64,000 bases of DNA from contig NZ_RPOC01000014.1 of assembly GCF_003946915.1 (NCBI RefSeq), forward strand, positions 1 through 64,000, in the 5' to 3' direction. A program made the position numbers and the translations under genes. The notes beneath the pieces are model-generated. The model did not search any database, had not been told where the DNA came from, and saw only the letters and a list, made by a program, of their open reading frames with translations. The number at the start of each line of letters is the position of its first letter. Position 1 is the stretch's first letter. This document shows, piece after piece, positions 21,909 to 29,273 of the stretch. Source of the DNA: Flavobacterium ustbae. Its GTDB lineage: Bacteria; Bacteroidota; Bacteroidia; Flavobacteriales; Flavobacteriaceae.

Positions 21909-21911
21909 AAT

Positions 21912-22628
21912 ATGGAAAATAATAACAAAAGAATACTTTTAGTAGAAGATGACCTAAATTTTGGGGCAGTTCTTAAAGATTATCTAATGTTAAATGACTT
22001 TGAAGTTACTTTAGCTAAAAACGGTATGGAAGGTTTCGAAAAATTCAAGAAAGATGTATATGATTTATGTATTCTTGATGTAATGATGCCTTATAAAGAT
22101 GGTTACACATTAGCCAAAGAAATTAGAGAGAAGAACAGTGAAGTGCCAATTATCTTTTTAACAGCAAAATCTATGAAAGAAGATGTGTTAAAAGGATACA
22201 AAGCTGGTGCAGATGATTATTTAAATAAACCTTTTGATTCTGAAGTTCTTTTGATGAAAATTAAAGCAATCATTCAAAGAAAATCAGCTGATACAAAAGC
22301 AGAACAAGTGCAGTTTGAGTTTAATATTGGTAAATTCCATTTAAATTCAAAATTAAGATTCTTGACTTTCCAAGATGAAGAGCCAATTAAATTGTCTCCA
22401 AAAGAAAATGAGTTGCTTAAAATGCTTATTCTTCATGAAAATGATTTAATGCCGAGAGAATTAGCGTTAACTAAAATCTGGAGAGACGACAACTACTTTA
22501 CATCAAGAAGTATGGACGTTTACATCGCTAAATTGAGAAAATATCTAAAAGCAGATGAAGACGTTGAAATCTTAAATATTCACGGAGAAGGTTTCAGGTT
22601 AGTGATTAAAAGCAAAGTTTCTGAATAA
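21912..22628 (+). CDS. OmpR-family response regulator, RprY-like
   Basis: A 238-residue regulator. The receiver domain carries the acidic pocket VEDD (about 11-14), phosphoacceptor Asp56 in CILDVMMP and the conserved Lys in NKPFD (about 106). The C-terminal winged helix (about 135-233) has LSPKENELLKMLI, SRSMDVYIAKLRKYL and the closing GEGFRLV. It starts 3 bp after its kinase and is followed by a terminator at 22652. The regulon is not evident from this window. Confidence 0.93.
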   Translation: MENNNKRILLVEDDLNFGAVLKDYLMLNDFEVTLAKNGMEGFEKFKKDVYDLCILDVMMPYKDGYTLAKEIREKNSEVPIIFLTAKSMKEDVLKGYKAGADDYLNKPFDSEVLLMKIKAIIQRKSADTKAEQVQFEFNIGKFHLNSKLRFLTFQDEEPIKLSPKENELLKMLILHENDLMPRELALTKIWRDDNYFTSRSMDVYIAKLRKYLKADEDVEILNIHGEGFRLVIKSKVSE

Positions 22629-22651
22629 TAATAATTCACCCAAAAATATAT

Positions 22652-22680
22652 AAGCTCTGAGAAATCAGGGCTTTTTTTTA
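22652..22680 (+). terminator. Terminator of the two-component operon
   Basis: AAGCTCTGA pairs with TCAGGGCTT (one G-U) around GAAA, followed by eight T. It lies 24 bp after the response regulator stop. Confidence 0.85.
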
Positions 22681-22682
22681 TT

Positions 22683-22766
22683 TAGGGACAAAGACACAAA
22701 GAGACAAAGACGCAAAGAGGTTAAACTTTGTGCCTTTGCGCCTTTGCCCCTTTGCAACTTATAACC
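22683..22766. repeat. Inverted repeat of CAAAG words
   Basis: ACAAAGACACAAAGAG-type words on the left are mirrored by CTTTGTGCCTTTGCGCCTTTG-like words on the right, forming an imperfect foldback of about 80 bp. The same CTTTG words recur at 51064-51095 before argE, so this is a dispersed intergenic family. Confidence 0.6.
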
Positions 22767-22865
22767 TTTTTACAATGATTTTCTTAAAATAAATTTGGAA
22801 AATTAAAAAAGTATTATGAATATTTGCAGACGAAAAAAATAATAACCCTTTAAAACGAAGAAATA

Positions 22866-22949
22866 GTGTTTGTACTTACATCGACATCTCAGAGCTTTAC
22901 ACCAAACGGATTTGGTGAAGCAATTCTTCGTGGCTTATTTCAATCTTAG
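22866..22949 (+). CDS. Candidate 27-residue small ORF in an orphan transcription unit
   Basis: A GTG-started frame encodes VFVLTSTSQSFTPNGFGEAI followed by LRGLFQS and a TAG stop. It has no membrane segment or cysteine. It lies in a 520-bp gap between two transcription units. Promoter-like TAAATTTG (22790-22797) and AATATTTG (22819-22826) precede it, and a strong terminator (22972) follows. Its interior also holds a short hairpin, ACCAAA / TTTGGT, so the unit may act as an RNA instead. I see no Shine-Dalgarno sequence. Reality as a protein is uncertain; the pairing of promoter and terminator is what makes it notable. Confidence 0.35.
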   Translation: MFVLTSTSQSFTPNGFGEAILRGLFQS

Positions 22950-22971
22950 AAATACATTTTTAGATATATAA

Positions 22972-23009
22972 AAAAGCCCGAAGACATTAAGTTTCGGGCT
23001 TTTTTTTTT
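22972..23009 (+). terminator. Strong terminator of the orphan unit
   Basis: AAAGCCCGAA pairs with TTCGGGCTTT around a 10-nt loop, followed by a long T run. No recognised gene lies between the previous terminator (22652) and this one, apart from the small ORF at 22866. Confidence 0.85.
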
Positions 23010-23050
23010 ATTCTAGACTCTTCAAAATTTTCCCGAAAAAGATCTAATAA

Positions 23051-23128
23051 TTTATCCAAAACGGATAAAAGATATTGCGCACTAATGTTTCATTCTAAAC
23101 ACATTAGTTTTAGAATTCATTAGTACGC
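23051..23128 (+). promoter_or_regulatory. Two stacked palindromes upstream of rtcB
   Basis: The first is TTTATCC / GGATAAA (23051-23057 and 23063-23069). The second is a long inverted repeat, GCGCACTAATG (23077-23087) with CATTAGTACGC (23118-23128), enclosing ATTCTAAA / TTTAGAAT (23092-23099 and 23109-23116). A near-consensus TAGTTTTA lies inside it. The end is 23 bp before the rtcB ATG. It could be an operator pair or a structured 5' leader. Confidence 0.55.
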
Positions 23129-23151
23129 CCAAATGAATTATAAAAAAAATC

Positions 23152-24543
23152 ATGGGAAATAAATTGTCTGGAAAAGACCTGATTAAATTGGGTTTTCCAA
23201 AGAACAATTCAATAAATATAGCCTTAGGGCAAATAAATAGATATAGAAAAAGAGAGAAAAAAGAATCTATTCTAACAGAAGCAAAAGACGTTCTTCTAAA
23301 TCCTGAAAAATACGAAGGAAACGGAACTTGGGGCAAAGTAGCAGAAGGTTTGATAAAACCAGTTCAGGTAAGAATGCATCAGCTGAATAATACTAGAGCA
23401 CCTTTTACCATTTTTGGTGAAAACGAAATTGATCAGCAGGCAAAATTTCAATTGTATGATTCTTTGAAACTGCCTATTTCAGTTGCAGGAGCTTTAATGC
23501 CCGACGCGCATTCGGGTTACGGACTTCCAATTGGCGGTGTGTTAGCGACTGAGAATGCGGTGATCCCGTATGGAGTTGGAGTTGATATTGGTTGCCGAAT
23601 GAGCCTTTCAATTTTTGATTTACCAGCTTCTCATTTTAAAGGTAGAGAACATCAGCTGGAAGCAATTTTAAAAGATAATACCAAATTTGGAATGTATGAA
23701 GTTCATGCGAATAGAGTAGATCATGAAGTTTTTTATAAAAGTGAATTTCAAGATATTCCGCTGTTAAAGAATCTTTTACCAAAAGCTTATAAGCAATTGG
23801 GAACTTCTGGCGGAGGAAACCATTTTGTAGAATTTGGAATTGCAAAAATTGATAATCCAGAAAACGAATGGAAACTGGAAAAAGGCGAATATTTTGCTGT
23901 TCTGTCTCACAGTGGTTCACGCGGATTGGGTGCCAATATTGCTAAACATTATACCTATTTGGCAACAAAACAATGTCCGTTGCCAAAGAATGTGCAACAT
24001 TTAGCTTGGTTAGATTTAAATACGCATGACGGTCAGGAATATTGGATGGCTATGAATTTAGCGGGAGAATATGCAAAAGCTTGTCACGACGATATTCATA
24101 GGAGAATTGCTAAAGCGATTGGAAAAAGAGTAGTAGTGACAATTGAAAACCATCACAATTTTGCTTGGAAAGAAATGGTTAATGGACAGGAATGTATTGT
24201 CCATAGAAAAGGAGCAACACCAGCCAATGAAGGTCAGTTGGGGATTATTCCAGGTTCGATGACAGCTCCCGGTTTTATTGTAAAAGGAAAAGGAAATGCA
24301 GAGAGTTTAAACTCGGCTTCGCATGGTGCTGGACGTTTGTTTTCGAGAGCAAAATGTAAAAGTACTTTCACGCAGAGTTTGATAAATAAAGAGTTGAAAA
24401 AACACGAGGTAACTTTGATTGGAGGAAATATTGATGAAGCTCCAATGGCTTACAAGGATATTGAAAAAGTAATGGCAAATCAAACTGAGTTGGTGGAAGT
24501 TTTAGGAACTTTTACGCCTAAGATTGTTAGAATGGACCGCTAA
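23152..24543 (+). CDS. rtcB: RtcB-family RNA ligase
   Basis: A 463-residue GTP- and Mn-dependent ligase that joins 2',3'-cyclic or 3'-phosphate ends to 5'-OH RNA. Metal-site motifs are visible: PDAHSGYGLPIGG, GVGVDIGCRM with its Asp and Cys, GTSGGGNHFVE, and ENHHNFAW. The guanylylation-loop region is SASHGAGRLFSRAK. It heads an operon with a zinc-ribbon gene (11 bp downstream), prfH and a TPR gene. RtcB enzymes linked to prfH are a recognised subgroup reported to repair ribosomes cut in the 16S decoding region, so rRNA repair is the likely role rather than tRNA splicing. An unusual palindrome-rich leader precedes it. Confidence 0.95.
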   Translation: MGNKLSGKDLIKLGFPKNNSINIALGQINRYRKREKKESILTEAKDVLLNPEKYEGNGTWGKVAEGLIKPVQVRMHQLNNTRAPFTIFGENEIDQQAKFQLYDSLKLPISVAGALMPDAHSGYGLPIGGVLATENAVIPYGVGVDIGCRMSLSIFDLPASHFKGREHQLEAILKDNTKFGMYEVHANRVDHEVFYKSEFQDIPLLKNLLPKAYKQLGTSGGGNHFVEFGIAKIDNPENEWKLEKGEYFAVLSHSGSRGLGANIAKHYTYLATKQCPLPKNVQHLAWLDLNTHDGQEYWMAMNLAGEYAKACHDDIHRRIAKAIGKRVVVTIENHHNFAWKEMVNGQECIVHRKGATPANEGQLGIIPGSMTAPGFIVKGKGNAESLNSASHGAGRLFSRAKCKSTFTQSLINKELKKHEVTLIGGNIDEAPMAYKDIEKVMANQTELVEVLGTFTPKIVRMDR

Positions 24544-24554
24544 AAAGAAAAGTT

Positions 24555-25166
24555 ATGGAAAGATTTCAAGATGAAAATAAGTTTTTAAGAAGTTTTAATG
24601 ATGAAATTTTGGTGAAATGTCCAAACTGTGACTCTAAAGCTTCTATTGTAGCAAAACTTAAAGAAAATTGTCAATGTGGTAAATGTAAAGTAATGTCTTT
24701 TGAATGTAAACATTGTTTTACCAAACCTAAGCAGCCAATTGTAAAGTATGTTGCTTACGGAAAGAGATATTGTATGAATTGCAGGGAACCTTATGAATTT
24801 AAATCGCAGGCTTTCAAAAATAAGCCTTTGGTCTATAAAACAAAATGTCCTCATTGTAATTTTGAGGAAGAAGGAAAACCTAAGATTAATGAAATTACCG
24901 AAGGATCAAAACTAGACGATGGATTAATGAGAGAATGGTGGTATAACTTACCGCTTTGGTTTCAGAAAGAGTTTGATAATGAAATTTTTTGGGCTTACAA
25001 TCTGGATCATATTGATTATCTGGAGCGATACATTGGTGCTGGTTTAAGAGAACGCAATTCAAAAGCAAATTACACTTCAAGTTTGGTGGCGAGATTGCCA
25101 AAATTTGTAAAAGCAGCAAAGAACAGAGAAAAGCTGCTCAAAATTTTAATGAAATGGAAAGAATAA
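24555..25166 (+). CDS. Cysteine-rich zinc-ribbon protein of the rtcB-prfH operon
   Basis: A 203-residue protein I do not recognise as a characterised family. Eleven cysteines lie in residues 22-101, mostly as C-x2-C knuckles: C22/C25, C39/C41/C44, C51/C54, C73/C76 and C98/C101. They can form at least two zinc ribbons, resembling rubredoxin-like or TFIIB-like folds that often bind nucleic acid or the ribosome. The C-terminal half is a different, aromatic-rich region ([16 protein letters not shown]) ending in a very basic helix ([17 protein letters not shown]). It lies 11 bp after rtcB and overlaps prfH by 13 bp, so its product probably works with both. RNA-end or ribosome recognition is my inference. 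Confidence 0.8.
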   Translation: MERFQDENKFLRSFNDEILVKCPNCDSKASIVAKLKENCQCGKCKVMSFECKHCFTKPKQPIVKYVAYGKRYCMNCREPYEFKSQAFKNKPLVYKTKCPHCNFEEEGKPKINEITEGSKLDDGLMREWWYNLPLWFQKEFDNEIFWAYNLDHIDYLERYIGAGLRERNSKANYTSSLVARLPKFVKAAKNREKLLKILMKWKE

Positions 25167-25843
25167 TTCAGATAACAGCGGGTCGCGGACCTGCAGAATG
25201 CACTTGGGTAGTCGCCCAAGTGCTTAAAAAAGTTTTGGATGAAGCGCGCGAACAAGGACTTGAAACGGTTTTACTGCAAAGAGAAGCTGGCGAAGAAAAC
25301 GGAACGATTGAAACGGCTACAGTTGCTGTAAAAGGTAAAAATACTGATCAGTTTGTGAATTCCTGGATTGGAACCATTCAATGGATTGGCCAAAGCCAAT
25401 TTCGGAAAATGCACAAACGTAAAAACTGGTTTATTGGCATTTTTGAAATTGAGCAGCAGAAAAATGCTGGATATTCAGAAAATGATATTCAGTATCAAGC
25501 TATGAGAAGTTCTGGTGCAGGCGGACAGCACGTAAACAAAGTAAGTTCGGCAATTCGTGCAACTCATGTTCCGACAGGAATTGCAGTTGTGGCAATGGAT
25601 AGCCGTTCGCAACATCAAAACAAAAAATTGGCAACAGAAAGATTAATTAAAAAACTAGAAGACGAGAAGCTTATTCAGCTTAAAAATCATGTAGGAAAGC
25701 AATGGGAAAACCAGCTCAATGTACAGCGCGGAAATCCTGTGAGAGTTTTTGCAGGAAGTGATTTTAAAAAGAATAAAATAGAAAAAAGCTACAAAGGAAC
25801 TCGTCAGAAATTAAAAAACGATTTACGAAATGAAAACAATTGA
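25154..25843 (+). CDS. prfH: Peptide chain release factor H (PrfH)
   Basis: A 229-residue release-factor paralogue. The GGQ hydrolysis motif is at 123-125 in [20 protein letters not shown], so peptidyl-tRNA hydrolysis should be possible. The N-terminal part ([17 protein letters not shown]) is the PrfH-specific region replacing the stop-codon-reading domain of RF1/RF2. The basic tail ([11 protein letters not shown]) resembles that of RF2-type factors. PrfH paired with RtcB is known to free and then allow repair of ribosomes cut near the 16S decoding centre. It overlaps the zinc-ribbon gene upstream (13 bp) and the TPR gene downstream (14 bp), so translation of all is coupled. Confidence 0.93.
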   Translation: MERIIQITAGRGPAECTWVVAQVLKKVLDEAREQGLETVLLQREAGEENGTIETATVAVKGKNTDQFVNSWIGTIQWIGQSQFRKMHKRKNWFIGIFEIEQQKNAGYSENDIQYQAMRSSGAGGQHVNKVSSAIRATHVPTGIAVVAMDSRSQHQNKKLATERLIKKLEDEKLIQLKNHVGKQWENQLNVQRGNPVRVFAGSDFKKNKIEKSYKGTRQKLKNDLRNENN

Positions 25844-26336
25844 TAAATATCTTTTTCAGGCTTTGGATAATTACCCATATTGGCTGGAAGGAACAATAGA
25901 ATCTTTAGATTATGCTTTTTCTTATGATGCAAAAAACACCATGATTCTGTGTTTATACGGACGGATTCAGACAGAACAGCTAATGAATTATGAGGAAGCA
26001 AAATCTTATTTTCAGGAAGCTTTATCGATTAATATTCATGCGCTTGAAGTGTATCCGTATTATTTACAGACACTGATTTTGAATGAAGATTATGAAGAAG
26101 CACAAAAACTGATTGATTTCGCGCTGACTGTTAAGGGAATAAATAAAGCTGAAATTTTTATTAAGAAAGCAATGCTGTTAGAAGTGCAGCATAAATTTAA
26201 AGAAGCTTTGAAAGAAATTAAGCAGGCAAAATTATGCTCTATGCAGCACGATTATGATTCTGGAATTAGTGAAGTTGAAAAGCGAATTAAAAGTAAAATA
26301 GATTTATTGGAAAACAAGAAATCTAAAAAAAAATAA
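25830..26336 (+). CDS. TPR-like protein, last gene of the rtcB-prfH operon
   Basis: A 168-residue soluble protein made almost wholly of helical repeats, for example [40 protein letters not shown] and [15 protein letters not shown]. It has a Lys-rich C-terminus (NKKSKKK). There is no catalytic motif. It starts 14 bp inside prfH, so it is translationally coupled, and the operon terminates at 26373. TPR proteins are scaffolds; recruitment of a damaged ribosome or of RtcB is possible but only inferred from position. It could also be an unrelated passenger. Confidence 0.75.
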   Translation: MKTIDKYLFQALDNYPYWLEGTIESLDYAFSYDAKNTMILCLYGRIQTEQLMNYEEAKSYFQEALSINIHALEVYPYYLQTLILNEDYEEAQKLIDFALTVKGINKAEIFIKKAMLLEVQHKFKEALKEIKQAKLCSMQHDYDSGISEVEKRIKSKIDLLENKKSKKK

Positions 26337-26372
26337 GAAAGGTTCTAAAAAGAAATCAAAATGATTTTAATG

Positions 26373-26410
26373 CAACAAAAAACGATGCAATTTTGCATCG
26401 TTTTTTGTTG
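26373..26410. terminator. Bidirectional terminator, 18-bp perfect palindrome arms
   Basis: CAACAAAAAACGATGCAA is followed by TT and then its exact reverse complement. With A and T runs on both sides it can stop both the rtcB operon and anything reading leftward from the thioesterase gene. Confidence 0.85.
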
Positions 26411-26432
26411 TTATTTGGATGCTATTTGATTT

Positions 26433-26507
26433 CCTGCAAGATTTCTAAAACCTTGTAGGTTTGTGGCGTATAATTGTATACTTACAAGGTTTTGGAAACC
26501 TTGCAGG
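26433..26507. repeat. Inverted repeat, 25-bp arms (CCTGCAAG family)
   Basis: CCTGCAAGATTTCTAAAACC (start of the left arm, 26433-26457) and its counterpart at 26483-26507 match with two mismatches, separated by 25 bp. No coding sequence is present. It lies just beyond the stop codon of the thioesterase gene and looks like a REP-type foldback. Confidence 0.65.
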
Positions 26508-26523
26508 AGTTGAGCCGTTTTAG

Positions 26524-27270
26524 TTATTTCCAATGTAATTCTAAAGCAAAACAAGTTTTTTCGCCTTTTGTAATGGTAAAAGTAGTTTCGGTTTGCTCTT
26601 CATTATCGCTTTCGTGAATGATAACTTTGTCGTTTAAAGAAAGTTCTTTCAGAAAGTTCATTTCAAAACTTTTTACTTCCTGTTTTAAAATTCTTTTTGG
26701 GTTAACGTGATCGAGGCACCATTCCAAATATTTTACGTTATTGGCGTGATTTACAATGTCTAAGTCTGATAAATAAACGGTTTTTTCAAAAACGGATTCT
26801 TTATCAGAATGAATATTTATTTTAGAAAAACCTTCAACTGTAGCTCTATTTTCTGGAAATAATTCGAAATGTTCAAAAGGTAATGCCAAGGCTTCTGGAC
26901 GACGTGCTTTTGTGTTGAAAACGGCCCAATAGGTTTCGCTTCCCACGATTTTTTTACCATTTACATGCATTTCAAGGGCACGTACAGAACGTGAATTTTC
27001 CAGACTGTTAATCCATGTTTTTACCGTTACGACATCTTGCCATTTTGGTAAAGCAGTAATTTCTACACGCATACGGCTTAAAACCCAAGCTTGATCAAAT
27101 TCCTGCATATCGGTAAAGCTGATGCCGCCAACTTCTGAATGCGCAGCAGCAGTAAGCTGTAAAAGATTACACAAATCGGTATATTTTAAATATCCGTTTG
27201 GTGTACATTGTGTGAAATTGATTTCCCAGTCTTTGCTTAAAACTGATGTGAAATTGGGAGATATTGGCAT
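26524..27270 (-). CDS. Acyl-ACP thioesterase
   Basis: A 248-residue double hot-dog thioesterase that releases fatty acids from acyl carrier protein. The first hot-dog has YLKYTDLCNLLQLTAAAHSE, with a helix like that in FatA/FatB. The second has the catalytic stretch SDLDIVNHANNVKYLEWCLD, which fits the N-x-H-x-N pattern (Asn-His-Ala-Asn). Length is normal for bacterial members. It is transcribed toward the bidirectional terminator at 26373. The gene upstream on the same strand is miaA, 60 bp away. Confidence 0.9.
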   Translation of the reverse strand: MPISPNFTSVLSKDWEINFTQCTPNGYLKYTDLCNLLQLTAAAHSEVGGISFTDMQEFDQAWVLSRMRVEITALPKWQDVVTVKTWINSLENSRSVRALEMHVNGKKIVGSETYWAVFNTKARRPEALALPFEHFELFPENRATVEGFSKINIHSDKESVFEKTVYLSDLDIVNHANNVKYLEWCLDHVNPKRILKQEVKSFEMNFLKELSLNDKVIIHESDNEEQTETTFTITKGEKTCFALELHWK

Positions 27271-27330
27271 TTTTTAATTTTAGATTTCTGATATTAGATT
27301 TTTCTTGAGAAAATAGATAGAAGAAAGATT

Positions 27331-28251
27331 TTACTTTGTGAGATTTTCTATATAGTCTATAATGTTTTTTCTATCTATCGAATAATCAAACCATTTGGTG
27401 TTTTCATTTCGTTTGAACCACGTTAATTGTCTTTTTGAAAATCTTCTTGTATTTTTTTTGATTTCTTCAATTGCAAAAGGCAAAGTGAATTCTCCGTCAA
27501 AATAACTAAATAATTCTCTATAACCGACCGTTTGTAAAGCATTTAACTCTTTGTTAGGATAAAGTGCTTTTGCTTCTTCCAGCAATCCCATATTCATCAT
27601 AATGTCGACGCGCTGGTTGATTCGGCTGTAAATTACTTCACGATCTGCATCTAAACCTATTAAAATAGGAGTGAAGTTTCGATTGTTTTTCTTTAGATTT
27701 AAAAAAGAAGAATACGGTTTTTGCGATCCAATACAAACTTCTACAAAACGCATCATTCGCTGCGGGTTTTGTAAAGTCTGAGGGTTTTCAATTGTTATTT
27801 TTTGATAATAATCTGGGTCTAAATTTTTCAATTGTTCCTGAAGATATTCAATTCCGAATTTTTCGTATTTGTAATTGACTTCCGTACGAACTTCTGGAGC
27901 AATTTCAGGAAATTCGTCAAAACCTTTTAAAACGGCATCGACGTATAATCCTGATCCGCCAATTAGAATGGCAAAATCATTATTTTGATATAATTCCTCC
28001 AGTTTTGAAAGCGCTTCTTTTTCGTAATCGCCTACAGTATAATTTTCGAAAATGGATTTGTTTTGGATGAAATGATGTTTGGCGGCGTTTAATTCTTCTT
28101 GACTAGGAACAGCTGTCCCAATTGTCATTTCTTTAAAAAACTGACGGCTGTCGCAAGAGATTATTTCACACTTGAAATGCTGTGCCAAAGCAATGCTCAA
28201 GGCTGTTTTGCCTATAGCTGTTGGTCCGACAATGGTAATTAGGTATTTCAT
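27331..28251 (-). CDS. miaA: tRNA dimethylallyltransferase
   Basis: A 306-residue enzyme adding a dimethylallyl group to A37 of tRNAs that read UNN codons. The P-loop GPTAIGKTALS is at about residues 8-18. The catalytic Asp/Ser region is SCDSRQFFKEMTIGTA. GGSGLYVDAVLKG and the C-terminal RRFSKRQLTWFKR are family signatures. It is complete. Upstream lies a long structured intergenic repeat (28259-28400). Confidence 0.96.
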   Translation of the reverse strand: MKYLITIVGPTAIGKTALSIALAQHFKCEIISCDSRQFFKEMTIGTAVPSQEELNAAKHHFIQNKSIFENYTVGDYEKEALSKLEELYQNNDFAILIGGSGLYVDAVLKGFDEFPEIAPEVRTEVNYKYEKFGIEYLQEQLKNLDPDYYQKITIENPQTLQNPQRMMRFVEVCIGSQKPYSSFLNLKKNNRNFTPILIGLDADREVIYSRINQRVDIMMNMGLLEEAKALYPNKELNALQTVGYRELFSYFDGEFTLPFAIEEIKKNTRRFSKRQLTWFKRNENTKWFDYSIDRKNIIDYIENLTK

Positions 28252-28258
28252 ATTTTTT

Positions 28259-28400
28259 TAGCCCAGATGGAAATGGAAACCCCGGACTTATATTTGTGTG
28301 TTTTTTTTGGAATAAAAAAGCGACCGGAGGAAGCTCTTTTTATGACTTAAAAAAACAGCAAAGATAAGGAGGAGTTGCAATGTACAGCTGGATTAGCTTC
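28259..28400. repeat. Structured intergenic element, likely a Bacteroidota dispersed repeat
   Basis: The 154-bp gap between the ion-channel gene and miaA holds AGCCCAGATGGAAATGG near one end and CAGCTGGATTAGCT near the other. AGC/GCT and CCAG/CTGG can pair to close the element. GCGACCGGAGGAAGCTC lies in the middle. From memory this AGCCC-GAT-GAA ... GGATTAGCT pattern recurs between genes in Flavobacterium genomes; I could not check it. Confidence 0.5.
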
Positions 28401-28405
28401 TTAAA

Positions 28406-29245
28406 TTAATTATTTGGCAGTTCTGATCCACATTCATGGCAATATTTTGCGTTGTCAAAATGAACTTGAGATTGGCATATTCCGCATGTTTTTTTACTGT
28501 TTACCGTATTGTTTTTTAGGCTCTTTTTGGCAAATTCAGCCGTTACAATTCCTGTAGGAACAGCGATTATTCCGTAACCTAAAATCATAACAAATGCTGC
28601 AATGAATTGTCCTAATGGAGTTTGAGGAGAAATATCTCCGTATCCAACGGTTGTCAAGGTAACAATTGTCCAATAAATTCCCATTGGAATGCTTGTAAAT
28701 CCTGATTCTTTTCCTTCGACCAAATACATTATGGAGCCAATAATTATTGTGCTGATTAAGACGAAGTAAATAAAAACTAGAATTTTTTCTTTACTCGCGT
28801 CAATGGCTTCTTTAAGCTGTAAAGATTGATGGTTAATTTGCGGAATGTGCAAAATTTTGAATAATCGGAGAAAACGAAGTGCTCTTACAATCGATAAAAT
28901 ACTTGCGCCAGGAAAAAATATAGACAAATACATGGGTAAAACGGCCAGTAAATCGATGATTCCGTAAAAGCTGAAAATATATTTTACGGGTTTTTGAATG
29001 GAAATAACTCGCAATATATATTCAACGGTAAAAAATACTGTGATGACCCATTCGCAAATAATCAATTGTTGGTGGTATTTAGAACTGATTCCTTCAACGG
29101 TGTCGAGCATTATTAAAAGAACGCTCAATAAGATCAAACCTAAAAGAACTAAGTCAAACATTCTTCCTAAAATGGTATTGGTGCCATAAAGGATGATTTT
29201 GACTTTTTCTCTGAAAATTTCGTATTGTGATTTTTTCTTTTTCAT
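28406..29245 (-). CDS. Voltage-gated-type potassium channel with C-terminal zinc ribbon
   Basis: A 279-residue ion channel with six membrane spans plus pore loop. The selectivity filter is TTVGYGDISP (about 205), as in potassium channels. A voltage-sensor-like S4 helix carries VRALRFLRLFKILHI. After the last helix (GIIAVPTGIVTAEFA) the cytoplasmic tail ends in a compact C-x2-C ... C-x2-C ribbon (CGICQ and CHECG). That tail is not part of the channel core and could sense metal or redox state or bind a partner. The gene lies 28 bp from the exonuclease gene upstream on the same strand. Confidence 0.9.
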   Translation of the reverse strand: MKKKKSQYEIFREKVKIILYGTNTILGRMFDLVLLGLILLSVLLIMLDTVEGISSKYHQQLIICEWVITVFFTVEYILRVISIQKPVKYIFSFYGIIDLLAVLPMYLSIFFPGASILSIVRALRFLRLFKILHIPQINHQSLQLKEAIDASKEKILVFIYFVLISTIIIGSIMYLVEGKESGFTSIPMGIYWTIVTLTTVGYGDISPQTPLGQFIAAFVMILGYGIIAVPTGIVTAEFAKKSLKNNTVNSKKTCGICQSQVHFDNAKYCHECGSELPNN

Positions 29246-29273
29246 ATCTTAAAGATAATGAAAGTTTTAGTTG

